From assembly GCA_015068825.1 (NCBI GenBank), contig SVJU01000003.1, positions 1-64,000 of the forward strand: a DNA stretch of 64,000 nt. The letters run 5' to 3'. Made by a program: the position numbers and the translations under genes. The notes beneath the pieces are model-generated. The model was not told where the DNA came from. It made no database searches and saw only the letters and a program-made list of their open reading frames with translations. Source of the stretch: Oscillospiraceae bacterium (GTDB lineage: Bacteria > Bacillota > Clostridia > UMGS1810). The stretch's first letter is position 1, and every line of letters begins with the position of its first letter. This document shows, piece after piece, positions 24,311 to 33,883 of the stretch.

Positions 24311-25711
24311 TTATAGAACATCTATATTGTAGCCTAAATATTTTACAAGTGCTTCTTTAATACAAGCTGACCATTCACCTTTTGCTATTGCTACATGGTG
24401 TTTGTAACCGTTTTCACACATATATCTGAAAATTTCTTCAAGATTTTTGTTTTCAAAAACAACGCCTGCACCAAAGAATTCTTTATCAAACTTATCATCT
24501 GTAAGTTTACCGTCTGTTGTAAAGCCCCAGATTGCTCCGTCTTCAGTTTTGGTTGATGCAACTGTTACCTTGCCTGTTTTAACTTTGCCGTTTACAATAC
24601 CAACGCCTGTACCTTCGCCATAGCTCTTTTTAAACATTAAATGCTCACTGATGGATGGTTTATCATCAAAGAATGAGGAAGGTATTGCTGAGCAGTGGAA
24701 CATAATATTTTTTGTAGGACAATCACCATAGTTGTTATTTACATCAAGAAGCATAACTGGCTCTTGTGAAGCAAGGCATAAAGCATACATCATAACAGCA
24801 TTGTTTATATCAAGCTCACACGCAGCAGGAATTCCTCTTTCGTTAAGGTCGCTAAGCACTAAACAAGGAGCAATATGATACTGTGTTACAAATTCGTCCC
24901 AGCATCTTACAGCAACAGCATTTAAGCTGTATTCTTCAATAAGCTTATCAACCACAATACCAAGTTTTGAAATGTTTATAAGCTTTTCTTCAGGATAATT
25001 TCCAAACGATGCTACATTTTTATAGTATTCCATTTTAGCTGCAAGCTCTTTTTCGTCAACCTTTCCCATAAGGTCAAAAATATAAGAAAGGTCAATCGTT
25101 TCAACGGTAACACCATTGTTTTCAAGTGCAACTTCATCAGTTCTTACAGTTTTAAATGCAGTTGTTCTTGCGCCAAGAGCACCAATACTGAATTTTTTCA
25201 TTCCTTTTACCACTCGGCAGATTGCAGCAAAATTTTTCAAATCTTCACTAAAAGATTCATCAAGAGGAGAAACTGCCATTTTTTTAGTAAGAGTAAATTT
25301 AATTTTACACTGACGAAGCACATGACACATTGCAAATTTACCGCAAACAGTATCTCTTCTTTGAGCAAAATCCATTTTTCCAATTTCATCAGGATATGCC
25401 TGCACAAGAATTGGAACATTTGCATTTTTTAATGCTTCTGCCGCACCATTTTCATCCGAGAAGTTTGGCATACATAAAATTACACCATCAAATTTGCCAC
25501 GGTTTTCTTCAAGGAATTTTGCATATAGCTTTCCTTCCTGACGTGTTTCAACTGCTCCGTAGCGTGTTAAAGATTCATCCATACAGATGTAATCAAATCC
25601 ATTTTGAGTAACTGCTTTTTGCATTTCTTCTCTTGCCTTTGCAATTACTTCACCCGGGAAAAATCCTCTGTTACCAAAAAACAGAGCGAAAGTGACTTTG
25701 TTCTTTTCCAT
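24311..25711 (-). CDS. L-fucose/L-arabinose isomerase-family protein
   Basis: About 466 residues with the two-domain layout of the fucose/arabinose isomerase superfamily: an N-terminal Rossmann-like region (1-170, with RQEGKLYAKFLEEN and the ICMDESLTRYGAV region) and a C-terminal barrel region. Family-like stretches are AVRCWDEFV near 270 and ACELDINNAVMMYAL near 300. Several paralogous families here have unknown sugars, so I do not give a gene symbol. ATG at 25711 has AGGAG at 8 nt; an ATG two codons earlier is too close to it. It lies 20 bp after the GH36 gene and 25 bp before the epimerase. Confidence 0.82.
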   Translation of the reverse strand: MEKNKVTFALFFGNRGFFPGEVIAKAREEMQKAVTQNGFDYICMDESLTRYGAVETRQEGKLYAKFLEENRGKFDGVILCMPNFSDENGAAEALKNANVPILVQAYPDEIGKMDFAQRRDTVCGKFAMCHVLRQCKIKFTLTKKMAVSPLDESFSEDLKNFAAICRVVKGMKKFSIGALGARTTAFKTVRTDEVALENNGVTVETIDLSYIFDLMGKVDEKELAAKMEYYKNVASFGNYPEEKLINISKLGIVVDKLIEEYSLNAVAVRCWDEFVTQYHIAPCLVLSDLNERGIPAACELDINNAVMMYALCLASQEPVMLLDVNNNYGDCPTKNIMFHCSAIPSSFFDDKPSISEHLMFKKSYGEGTGVGIVNGKVKTGKVTVASTKTEDGAIWGFTTDGKLTDDKFDKEFFGAGVVFENKNLEEIFRYMCENGYKHHVAIAKGEWSACIKEALVKYLGYNIDVL

Positions 25712-25736
25712 TTTCATATCTCCTTTTTATATTTAA

Positions 25737-27821
25737 TTAAAATTTTATTTCAAATTTATATTTTTGTGTTGCATCAGGTGTAAATGTTAAATAAGCAATA
25801 TCTCCCTCATACTTAACATTAAATTTACCGCTATCTTTAATCTTGTAGTTATCAGGAACAAAAAGAGCAACTTTGTATTCATCATTTTTTACAAGATTTG
25901 CTTCTAAATAAAGCACATTATCTTTAAAGAAAGTATCTTCTATTTCAGCTGCACCTTGTGTAATGTGTCTTGATGTAGATACAATCTGTGGAATATCGCA
26001 TGCTTTTCTTATTGCTAAAACCTTTGTTTCGCACTCATCAAAGTCAAGATTTAATTTATCTTCAAAAATGCCAAGATATTTATCGTTCCAATAATCGTAA
26101 ATATGATATTTACCTTTTTCAAGTTCAAGCTCGTTATCAAAATCAACTTCATATTGCTGTTTTTCTTCGGTTGTGTTAAATAAGCTTACAACATTGTAAT
26201 TTTCCCATTTTTTATTTACAACAAGGTTTGTTATGAATATCTTTGTTTTATCAACTCTCGATATAGCATCCTTTGGTGTAATATCAAGAGAAGGAATTAC
26301 ACGTTTTAAAACATCTACCCTTTCTTTAGGAAGCTTTGTAAGGTCATCACCAAATGTTACGGGCATTCCAAGCATAGAAACAAATACTGCTCTTGAAATT
26401 GCCTGATTCAGTGTGTTGTATTCTTCACGGACAAGAACATTATCAGGGTCGTTATACATCATTACATTGTGCATAGGATAAAATTCCATTGCCCTGAAAG
26501 CACAATTATGAAGAAATTCTTCCCACTCAAATATATCAAGACCTACCCTTGCTGCATCAAACATATCGCCTGCCCAGGTAACAACAGCGTGATTATCGCC
26601 TGCGCACGATAACATATATGTATCATCTCCTGCAAGCTCTCTTACCTTTTTAATCATATTGCGATATGCCTCAAAGGTTGTAAGTGATTTATCATAAAGC
26701 TTTTCGTGATGCTTTTCACACATTTCCATACAAATAGGAAGAGTATCAAATTTAATTGCATCATATCCCCACTCTTTAACCTTTGCCATAGCTTTTGGAA
26801 GGAAATCGTTAAGATATGTAGGATGAGTTATATCGTAAAAATAAATTCCAACCCAACTTGGATTTTCGCAAAGAACAATTTCAGGATGCTCTTTTATGTA
26901 ATCTGTTTCCCATGTTTCATTGGTAAAACCTATCCAAAGCGAAGGAATAAGACCAAATTCTTTTATTTTGTCCGAAACATATTTTAATCCGTTCGGATAT
27001 TTTTGTTTATCAGGATTAAATGTATCAACACCGTCATCTCTTGGCCCAGGTTGCAAATACACATAATGAAGAGGCTCGGATGCCGCATAAAATCCTTTAT
27101 GATACCATTCCCAGTCAACCCATAGAGTGTTTGCGCCAAAATCTTTTAAATTGTCGCTCATAAATTTTGCGTTTTCCAAAACAGTTTTTTCGCCTGCATC
27201 AAATTTTACTGCATACCATGTCATCCAGCCAACAGGAGGCATTTTGCCAAATGTATTGTTTTTATTTATTTTTCCATAAGGAACGCAAAAGTTGTGTGCA
27301 TATATATCTTTTTTAAACAGGAAAGTAAATTCGCATTTTCCAAAAAGAGTGTAATTGTTTTTTTCAAAATCAAATCCGAAGTTTATATCACTTCCGTCTA
27401 TTATAACAGCACTGTCTTGATTTCTGTCAAAAAGAGCATTATCATATTTTGAAACACCATTTCCTAAAGAAGTTCTTGTAACATGAGTTCTTTTATCAAG
27501 ACGCATAGGCAAAATGTTATAAGAATCGTCATATTCAAAAACACCTTCTATATCAGCATCTGCTAATACGGTTATCCCGTTTTTATCTGCCTTAAAAGTG
27601 ATTAAAAGTGTTTTTTCTTTATTATAATACGTTACCTTTTTAACAACACCAAGATTTTCAAGAATATATGTATCCTCACATTTATCAAAACCATTTAAAA
27701 TATCACTTTTAATTTTTGCTGTAAAATATTTTTTTCCATATCCAACGCACATTATAAAACTATCTTTGTTATAGTCAAGAAAGTAATTATTATAGCTTAA
27801 ATATACACTATTTGTACTCAT
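25737..27821 (-). CDS. Alpha-galactosidase-like glycoside hydrolase (clan GH-D, GH36 type)
   Basis: A 694-residue cytoplasmic enzyme without signal peptide. An N-terminal beta-sandwich (about 1-185) precedes a TIM barrel (about 195-520) and a beta-rich C-terminal domain. GWMTWYAVKFD at 198-208 matches the first barrel motif of clan GH-D. The nucleophile would be Asp359 in IKFDTLP and the acid/base Asp429 in ARVGLDI, with a clan-like Arg425. The clan uses retaining alpha-galactosidases and alpha-N-acetylgalactosaminidases; the substrate here is inferred. It leads the three-gene sugar operon with its own promoter at 27857-27885. Confidence 0.85.
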   Translation of the reverse strand: MSTNSVYLSYNNYFLDYNKDSFIMCVGYGKKYFTAKIKSDILNGFDKCEDTYILENLGVVKKVTYYNKEKTLLITFKADKNGITVLADADIEGVFEYDDSYNILPMRLDKRTHVTRTSLGNGVSKYDNALFDRNQDSAVIIDGSDINFGFDFEKNNYTLFGKCEFTFLFKKDIYAHNFCVPYGKINKNNTFGKMPPVGWMTWYAVKFDAGEKTVLENAKFMSDNLKDFGANTLWVDWEWYHKGFYAASEPLHYVYLQPGPRDDGVDTFNPDKQKYPNGLKYVSDKIKEFGLIPSLWIGFTNETWETDYIKEHPEIVLCENPSWVGIYFYDITHPTYLNDFLPKAMAKVKEWGYDAIKFDTLPICMEMCEKHHEKLYDKSLTTFEAYRNMIKKVRELAGDDTYMLSCAGDNHAVVTWAGDMFDAARVGLDIFEWEEFLHNCAFRAMEFYPMHNVMMYNDPDNVLVREEYNTLNQAISRAVFVSMLGMPVTFGDDLTKLPKERVDVLKRVIPSLDITPKDAISRVDKTKIFITNLVVNKKWENYNVVSLFNTTEEKQQYEVDFDNELELEKGKYHIYDYWNDKYLGIFEDKLNLDFDECETKVLAIRKACDIPQIVSTSRHITQGAAEIEDTFFKDNVLYLEANLVKNDEYKVALFVPDNYKIKDSGKFNVKYEGDIAYLTFTPDATQKYKFEIKF

Positions 27822-27856
27822 TATTTACGCCCCTTTTTTAAAAACCTGCTAATAAT

Positions 27857-27893
27857 ATTATAAGTAACTGATAATTAAATATCAATTACTTAT
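27857..27893 (-). promoter_or_regulatory. Promoter of the GH36 operon embedded in an inverted repeat
   Basis: Minus-strand TTGATA (27880-27885), 17-nt spacer, TATAAT (27857-27862). The same bases form an inverted repeat of 14-bp arms with one mismatch (ATAAGTAACTGATA at 27860-27873 and TATCAATTACTTAT at 27880-27893) around a 6-nt centre. A repressor bound here would cover both promoter elements. The regulator is not identified. Confidence 0.82.
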
Positions 27894-27953
27894 AATGTAC
27901 CATACTGATGTTTTGTGCTTTTATATATTTGTATAAAAATTTAATATATCTTA

Positions 27954-27983
27954 TTGACATATATCATACCAAAGTTGTAGAAT
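27954..27983 (+). promoter_or_regulatory. Promoter of the serine hydrolase gene
   Basis: Consensus TTGACA (27954-27959), 18-nt spacer, TAGAAT (27978-27983), 35 bp before the ATG. Confidence 0.82.
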
Positions 27984-28018
27984 ATACTTAATTACAAATC
28001 GAAAGGATTTTAAAAACT

Positions 28019-29203
28019 ATGGAATTTTCAAAATTAAAAAACCTGATGGATAAATTTGTAAGTGAATACAATACACCTGGTGTAGATGTTATTGTTTATA
28101 AAAACCACGAAATGCTTTTTAGGTATTTTACAGGTTTTAGCGATATTGAAAATAATAAAAAAATGAATGGCGATGAGCTTTATCTTATTTTTTCAATGAC
28201 AAAAATGATAACCTGTACTTGCGCACTTCAGCTTCTTGAGCAAGGCAAATTTTTGCTTAGCGACCCTGTTTCAAAATATCTTCCCGAATTTGAAAAAATG
28301 AAAATTTCATCCGATGAACTCGACATCGAAAATGCAGCAAAAATTACAACAGGTGCATCGGTTGGAGAAAGCATCAAAACAAGTGATGATGGTTATGCAA
28401 AAAATCAAATCACAATAAAAAATTTATTTACAATGGGTGCAGGTCTTGACTATGACTTAAGAAGCGAGAGCATAAAAAAATCACTTGCAGAAGGAAAAAT
28501 TTCAACAAGAGAGCTTGTGAGCGCAATCGCACAAAAGCCTTTAGGCTTTGAACCGGGTACAAGATACCGCTACAGCCTTTGCCACGATGTTCTTGGTGCA
28601 TTAATCGAAATATGGTCAGGTAAAAAACTTGGCGATTATATGAAAGAAAATCTTTTTGACCCACTTGGAATGAAAAATACATTTTTCGGTGTACCTAAGG
28701 ATGAAGAAAGACTTTCTAAAATGGCAGCAAGATACACTTACGATAAAGACAGAAAGCCACAAAGAAATGAGCTTGAATGTGTATATAATCTATCCAATGA
28801 ATATCAAAGCGGCGGTGCAGGACTTACATCATCGTGCGAGGATTATGCTTTATTTCTTGATGCACTTGCCTGTGGCGGTGTAGGCAAAACAGGCAACAAA
28901 ATTTTATCATCTGCAACCATTGAGCTTATGGGTACAAACCACTTAAACGAAAAACAGTATGAAGATTTCCAAAGCTTACAGTTTGGCTACGGATACGGCC
29001 TTGGTGTGAGAACACATACTGACAAAGCAATAAGCGGTTCTTTAAGTCCTCTTGGCGAATTTGGCTGGGACGGTGCTGCAGGCGCATTTTCTATGGTTGA
29101 TCCAAAAAACAACCTTTCTCTTACATATTTTCAGCATATTCACGGTTGGGATAAAAGACTGCAACGAGAAATGAAAAATGCTCTTTATGCTTGTCTTGAT
29201 TAA
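28019..29203 (+). CDS. Serine hydrolase, beta-lactamase class C/DD-peptidase fold
   Basis: A 394-residue protein of the beta-lactamase-related family (Pfam Beta-lactamase). The catalytic S-x-x-K is Ser59-Met-Thr-Lys62, and the second motif is Tyr185-Ser186 in RYRYSLCHDVLG where the family has Y-x-N or Y-S-N. A C-terminal FGWDGAAGA (about 346-354) corresponds to the third motif region (H/K-T/S-G). No signal peptide is present, so it is probably a cytoplasmic esterase or peptidase and not a beta-lactamase. It is followed at 19 bp by a metallo-hydrolase gene in the same direction. Confidence 0.87.
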   Translation: MEFSKLKNLMDKFVSEYNTPGVDVIVYKNHEMLFRYFTGFSDIENNKKMNGDELYLIFSMTKMITCTCALQLLEQGKFLLSDPVSKYLPEFEKMKISSDELDIENAAKITTGASVGESIKTSDDGYAKNQITIKNLFTMGAGLDYDLRSESIKKSLAEGKISTRELVSAIAQKPLGFEPGTRYRYSLCHDVLGALIEIWSGKKLGDYMKENLFDPLGMKNTFFGVPKDEERLSKMAARYTYDKDRKPQRNELECVYNLSNEYQSGGAGLTSSCEDYALFLDALACGGVGKTGNKILSSATIELMGTNHLNEKQYEDFQSLQFGYGYGLGVRTHTDKAISGSLSPLGEFGWDGAAGAFSMVDPKNNLSLTYFQHIHGWDKRLQREMKNALYACLD

Positions 29204-29222
29204 ATAAAATGAGGTGTTTTTT

Positions 29223-29882
29223 ATGAACCTTATCGCTTTTAAGTATGGAAAAACGGAAATCAATGAAAAAATGGCATTTGAAGATGGCGATAAAAACATA
29301 AAGCTTCCTATTTCGCTATTGTTTTTCTTAATAGAAACCGAAAATAAAAAAATTTTAGTTGATGTTGGCTGTGATACAATGCCCGGTTTTTGCTTATATG
29401 AATTTGAAAACCCCATAAGTATTCTTGAAAAATACGGCATAAAAAAAGAGGAAATCACCGATATTGTTATTACTCACGCTCATCATGACCATTTTGACTG
29501 TTTAGGTTACTACCCCGATGCAAAGGTTTATATTAATGAAAACGAGTCTTTGGATGTAACAAATCGCTTTAAAAACATAAAAAACCTTTTTGCTTTCAAA
29601 AAAGATATTGAAATTTGTGATAATGTTATTGCAAAACATATTGGCGGACATTCAAAAGGCTCAAGTGTTGTTCTTATCAAAAATAACGATAAAACCTTTG
29701 TATTATGCGGTGATGAATGTTATACTATGGAAAATTTTTCAAAAGGAAAACCTACAGGAAGCAGTATCAATCTTGAAAAAAGCACGCAATTTATTAATGA
29801 ATACAGAAAAGATGCATATATTCCGCTTTTGATGCATGATCCCAATCTTGTAAAAGAAATAGGATTTAAAAAAATATTTTAA
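29223..29882 (+). CDS. Metallo-beta-lactamase-fold hydrolase (lactonase-like)
   Basis: A 219-residue member of the MBL superfamily. The zinc motif THAHHDHFD fits H-x-H-x-D-H, a further His is in HIGGHSKGS, Asp in LCGDECY, and a late His in LLMHDPN. The N-terminal half resembles the N-acyl-homoserine-lactone lactonase branch (LVDVGCDTMPG for the usual LIDTG). The substrate is unknown. The ATG at 29223 lies 6 nt after GAGGTG; an upstream GTG at 29214 is part of that ribosome site. Likely co-transcribed with the serine hydrolase gene and closed by a terminator. Confidence 0.87.
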   Translation: MNLIAFKYGKTEINEKMAFEDGDKNIKLPISLLFFLIETENKKILVDVGCDTMPGFCLYEFENPISILEKYGIKKEEITDIVITHAHHDHFDCLGYYPDAKVYINENESLDVTNRFKNIKNLFAFKKDIEICDNVIAKHIGGHSKGSSVVLIKNNDKTFVLCGDECYTMENFSKGKPTGSSINLEKSTQFINEYRKDAYIPLLMHDPNLVKEIGFKKIF

Positions 29883-29895
29883 TTGTTGTTATATC

Positions 29896-29928
29896 CAACG
29901 GTAAGCAAGTTTGCTTACCGTTTTTTTA
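29896..29928 (+). terminator. Intrinsic terminator
   Basis: AACGGTAAGCAA/TTTGCTTACCGTT-type hairpin (stem 11 bp) and TTTTTTT, after the MBL gene. Confidence 0.9.
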
Positions 29929-30022
29929 TTACCATTTATTTAAAAATTTTACCCTTTAAAGATTATAAAATTTTTGCTAAAATTATCTTATAGCATTACA
30001 ACTTAAGGAGGATTAATTTATA

Positions 30023-31633
30023 ATGTTAAAAAAATTCATGTGCTTATTTATGATTTTGATTTTAGCTGTTTCAAATGTATATGCCGGCGTCTTACCTGCA
30101 TTTTCAGACGGTGATTTTGAAAACGGTAATTTAAATGGCTGGCAAGGTGTTGCAGCAGCCGAAAGTCTGAATGGAAAAATAACTGTTATTTCTGAAAATT
30201 CAATAAAATATTTAAAATATTACGACAGAAAAGACAAATATTCTTTTCCTGCAATTGATGTAACCGATTTTCTTTTGAAAAATGGAACGGGTAAATACAA
30301 AGCATCAGGAAAATTCAAATACTCTTATCCTGATGGCGCAGATAAATCTGATACCACAAAATATGAACCTGTAAAATCTGCACTTGTTCTTTTAAGGACT
30401 CAAAGCAAAACATCAGATATTACAGGTCTTGAAAAGGCATCCTTCAAAGCTTTAAAATCTTTTTCATCGCCAGTGCCCGAAACGTGGTATGATTTTGATG
30501 TAGAGCTTGAAATTACCGATTTTACCTTCGGGAGCGGAAATACTTACAAAGACCCATACAATGCTTTTTTTGGTATAAGAGTTGACAACGAAAATTTTGA
30601 CATTTGCGTTGATGATGTTAAATTTGAATATATTACTGAAGAAAAAGGTCTTCAGGCTGAATTGATTGACAATGCTGCACAAATAAAATACAGTGCAAAA
30701 GAGGTTATATCAAAATTTGGCGAAGAAAATGCAAAAGCACTCGCTCTCATTTATTCAAATCAAAACAAACTTATCGGTGTACATATAAACAACAATTTAT
30801 CCACCTCAACAAGCGATACCGAAACTTTTAAAATAAATATTCCATCAAACGAAAAAGCGTATGTTAAACTTTTTGCAACAAACGCAAAAGATAAATTTAA
30901 TCTTATTTATTCAAAAGATATCGGTCCAAAACAGGCAAAGCTTGTTCTTATAGGCGATTCAATCTGTGTGGATTATCCTCTTAACCATTCTTACCCTATT
31001 CAGGGTTGGGGCTATTATATGCAGGATTTTCTTAACGAAAATATACAGGTTAAAAATTACGCTCACGGCGGTTACAGTACAAAAACCTTTTTAGAAGGTG
31101 CAGGAAACTGGAATGGCATTTTACAAACACTTGAAAAAGGTGATTATGTAATGGTTTCGCTTGGTATTAACGATAGTAGTTCAAACGAAAAATACCATAC
31201 AGATACCGACAAATATGTAGAAAACCTCAAAAAATTTGCAACAGATACCCGTAGCAAAGGTGCAGAAATTATTTTTATCACCCCAACTCCCGGTTCATGG
31301 AGTGAAAACAACTCTATGCAGGGGCGTTCTGAATTTATGAAACAGGCAGCAAAAGAAGCCGATGTTATTGTACTTGATTTAAATGCCAGGTTATATGATA
31401 TCTTTAAGGAAATAGGAAATCTTGACGAAGTAAGATATAAATATTTTATCCCGAATAACTACCTTAAAGATAAAGGTATGACAGATGAACAAATTGCAAA
31501 CGCAAGCGGAAATGTTAAAACCTACGGCTACGATTACACACACTTTAATCCCGAAGGGGCAAAACTACTTGCAACATATATTTTTGAACTTTTAAAAGAA
31601 ACATCATCAGGACTTAACGCATATATAAAATAG
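30023..31633 (+). CDS. Secreted SGNH/GDSL esterase with N-terminal CBM-like module
   Basis: A 536-residue exported protein with signal peptide 1-21. Residues about 27-205 form a beta-sandwich of the carbohydrate-binding (CenC) kind (SDGDFENGNLNGWQ opening). About 210-300 holds a small beta domain related in pattern to that in the 16924-17460 protein. The SGNH hydrolase domain spans about 305-530: block I GDSIC (Ser313), block II NYAHGGYS, block III SLGINDS (Asn383) and block V DYTHFNPEG. This layout resembles rhamnogalacturonan acetylesterases (CE12), so deacetylation of pectin or another polysaccharide is the likely role; the substrate is inferred. AAGGAGG precedes the ATG. Confidence 0.85.
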   Translation: MLKKFMCLFMILILAVSNVYAGVLPAFSDGDFENGNLNGWQGVAAAESLNGKITVISENSIKYLKYYDRKDKYSFPAIDVTDFLLKNGTGKYKASGKFKYSYPDGADKSDTTKYEPVKSALVLLRTQSKTSDITGLEKASFKALKSFSSPVPETWYDFDVELEITDFTFGSGNTYKDPYNAFFGIRVDNENFDICVDDVKFEYITEEKGLQAELIDNAAQIKYSAKEVISKFGEENAKALALIYSNQNKLIGVHINNNLSTSTSDTETFKINIPSNEKAYVKLFATNAKDKFNLIYSKDIGPKQAKLVLIGDSICVDYPLNHSYPIQGWGYYMQDFLNENIQVKNYAHGGYSTKTFLEGAGNWNGILQTLEKGDYVMVSLGINDSSSNEKYHTDTDKYVENLKKFATDTRSKGAEIIFITPTPGSWSENNSMQGRSEFMKQAAKEADVIVLDLNARLYDIFKEIGNLDEVRYKYFIPNNYLKDKGMTDEQIANASGNVKTYGYDYTHFNPEGAKLLATYIFELLKETSSGLNAYIK

Positions 31634-31644
31634 AATTTATAAAT

Positions 31645-31680
31645 GACTGTAATACTTTTATTGGTATTGCAGTCTTTTTA
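31645..31680 (+). terminator. Terminator overlapping the next promoter
   Basis: GACTGTAATAC/GTATTGCAGTC hairpin (one mismatch) and TTTTTATATTT. The right arm contains the -35 element of the next gene. Confidence 0.82.
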
Positions 31681-31695
31681 TATTTATGTTATAAT
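31667..31695 (+). promoter_or_regulatory. Promoter of the 713-residue stalk-domain protein gene
   Basis: TTGCAG (31667-31672), 17-nt spacer, TATAAT (31690-31695), overlapping the preceding terminator stem. Confidence 0.7.
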
Positions 31696-31731
31696 TATAA
31701 ACTGACAATAGCAAAAAGGAAGGTACATACT

Positions 31732-33873
31732 ATGAAAAAGCTATCAAGAATAATTTCACTTGTTATTATAACCGCAATAATTTCTTCTTTTTTACCGGTT
31801 TGTGCAAACAACAATATAAGTGTGTTTGTAAATAACTCAAGAATATCTTTTGATGTTGAACCGGTTATAATTAATAACAGAACTATGGTCCCTTTAAGAG
31901 CAATATTTGAAAAAATAGGAGCAGAAGTTGAATGGAATGAAACCACCAAAACTGCCGAAGCAACCTGTCAGGATACTTTGGTTTCTGTTAAAATAGATGA
32001 TGAAGTTATGTATGTAAACGGAGTAGCAAAAAAAATTGATGCTCCTGCAAAAATTGTTGAACAAAGAACATTAATTCCTCTTCGTGCGGTATGCGAAGCT
32101 TTTGACTGCACAGTAGACTGGGATGAAACCCTAAAAAAAGTTTCAATTGATGCTAAAGGTGTTAATCGACGAAATGGCGGTCTTTCAGCATTAAAGGTTG
32201 AAAAAAGCTTTGATGAAAGAATTGCGCTTCTTTACGAAAATATCTTAAATTCTGAAAAAATCAGAAATATATATAAACCCGAAGAAGCTTTAAACAAAGA
32301 AAATCCTTATACAGTTTTTATTTCAGTTTGTGACGCCAAAAGCCGTGCAATTGTATTTCACAATTCTGCTTTCAGCATAGAAGAAGCATTTAACAAAGCC
32401 TTCCAAAGTGCGAAAAAGTTTGTTTTTGAAAACAATTACAATGTTATCTGGATTAAAGCCGATGTTGTTGACAGTTTTGAAAAACTCACAACAGATGAAT
32501 TAAAAGTAAAAGTAACAAATTCTTTCAACGAATTTTACAGAAAAGGTATTTCTCTTGATGATAATTTTAACACTGCTTTTCTTGAAGCAGAAATAAACGG
32601 AAACAAAATGTTAGATTATAAAGAAACAAAAGAAATTGACCTTGATGTTATAAACACATATATTAAAAAATATCAGAAGCACACACCAAAGGTTAACAAA
32701 ATACCCGATCAGATAATAGCCTTCACCTGCATTGGATTTATGTGCGATGAAAACAGCAAAATATACGAATTAAACGGTTATGGAGATAACAAAGGTTTAG
32801 ACTATGGCAGAAGAAGTTATAAAGTAGACCGCGATGCTATTAAAGATGTGGTGTTAAGTGGTACATACTGGCTGGCAAATGAAATACAGGATGACGGATT
32901 ATTTAACTACGGATACTACCCTACTTATGACAAACTCTTTACCGCATACAACTATTTAAGACATTTATCGGGTATGTTCCCTCTTATGTGGACATACACA
33001 ATAACTGGTGATGAAAAGTTAAAAGAATCTGCAAAAATTACTCTTGAACGCTTTTTAAAACAAATTGTAAATAAATCTGAAAATGTTTCTTATTTATTGG
33101 ACAGAACCGAAATTAAGCTTGGCGGCAATGGTGTTGCAATTGTACTTCTTGATACATATATGCAAACCTTTGGAAAAGATGAAAAGCTAATTGCGCTTTG
33201 CGAAAGACTTGGCGAAGGAATGTTAGAGCTTCAAAATAAAGATGGTTCATATTACCACATTTTAAATCCTGATTTTACAAAAAAAGAAGAATACCGCACC
33301 GTTTATTATGACGGTGAAGCAACATACGGTTTTTGCGTGCTTTATAAATTAACAGGAAATAAAAAATGGCTTAATGCTGCACAAAAAGCTATGGAATATT
33401 TTATTGAAAATGATTACACACAATATAGAGACCATTGGGTAGCTTATGCAGTAAACGAAATTACCAAGCATATAGATGATGAAAGGTATTATGAATTTGG
33501 ATTAAAAAACCTTCAGCTTAATATGAAACGAATTTATAATCAGAAAACTTCGTATCATACATATATGGAGCTTCTTCTTGCAGGCTTTGAAATGTATGAC
33601 AGAATGATTGAAGAAAAAATAGAATGTGATTATCTTGAAGAATTTGATGAAGAGTTTTTTGCTCAGACAATCCAGCGAAGAGCCGAGCATATGCTAAATG
33701 GTTTCTTCTATCCGGAATATGCAATGTATCTTAAAAATCCTGAAAGTATTGTTGGTACATTCCATGTCAGACACGATGGATACAGAGTGCGTATTGACGA
33801 TGTAGACCATTTTATAGCAGGTTACTTCCATTACTGGCAACTTTACGATAAAGTTCAAAAATATTTAAAATAG
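31732..33873 (+). CDS. Secreted stalk-domain protein with alpha/alpha-toroid-like C-terminus
   Basis: A 713-residue exported protein. A signal peptide (1-24) is followed by a copper-amine-oxidase N-terminal ('stalk') domain (about 26-140) with the doubled motif NRTMVPLRAIFE and QRTLIPLRAVCE. A middle alpha/beta region (about 150-370) and an alpha-helical region (about 375-710) come next. The last region has repeated helical pairs, FNYGYYPTYDKLFTAYNYLRH, WTYTITGDEK and LYKLTGNKKWL, as in six-hairpin glycosidase or epimerase folds. I do not recognise a named family for residues 150-713 and give no activity. Conserved acidic and aromatic positions suggest carbohydrate binding. It stands alone, closed by a terminator. 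Confidence 0.75.
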   Translation: MKKLSRIISLVIITAIISSFLPVCANNNISVFVNNSRISFDVEPVIINNRTMVPLRAIFEKIGAEVEWNETTKTAEATCQDTLVSVKIDDEVMYVNGVAKKIDAPAKIVEQRTLIPLRAVCEAFDCTVDWDETLKKVSIDAKGVNRRNGGLSALKVEKSFDERIALLYENILNSEKIRNIYKPEEALNKENPYTVFISVCDAKSRAIVFHNSAFSIEEAFNKAFQSAKKFVFENNYNVIWIKADVVDSFEKLTTDELKVKVTNSFNEFYRKGISLDDNFNTAFLEAEINGNKMLDYKETKEIDLDVINTYIKKYQKHTPKVNKIPDQIIAFTCIGFMCDENSKIYELNGYGDNKGLDYGRRSYKVDRDAIKDVVLSGTYWLANEIQDDGLFNYGYYPTYDKLFTAYNYLRHLSGMFPLMWTYTITGDEKLKESAKITLERFLKQIVNKSENVSYLLDRTEIKLGGNGVAIVLLDTYMQTFGKDEKLIALCERLGEGMLELQNKDGSYYHILNPDFTKKEEYRTVYYDGEATYGFCVLYKLTGNKKWLNAAQKAMEYFIENDYTQYRDHWVAYAVNEITKHIDDERYYEFGLKNLQLNMKRIYNQKTSYHTYMELLLAGFEMYDRMIEEKIECDYLEEFDEEFFAQTIQRRAEHMLNGFFYPEYAMYLKNPESIVGTFHVRHDGYRVRIDDVDHFIAGYFHYWQLYDKVQKYLK

Positions 33874-33883
33874 TTTAAACAAA

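Noticed and set aside
28019-29203. Beta-lactamase (antibiotic resistance) reading of the serine hydrolase
   Set aside because: The SxxK is present but Y-S-N is Y-S-L, there is no signal peptide, and the third motif is changed; an esterase or peptidase is more likely.
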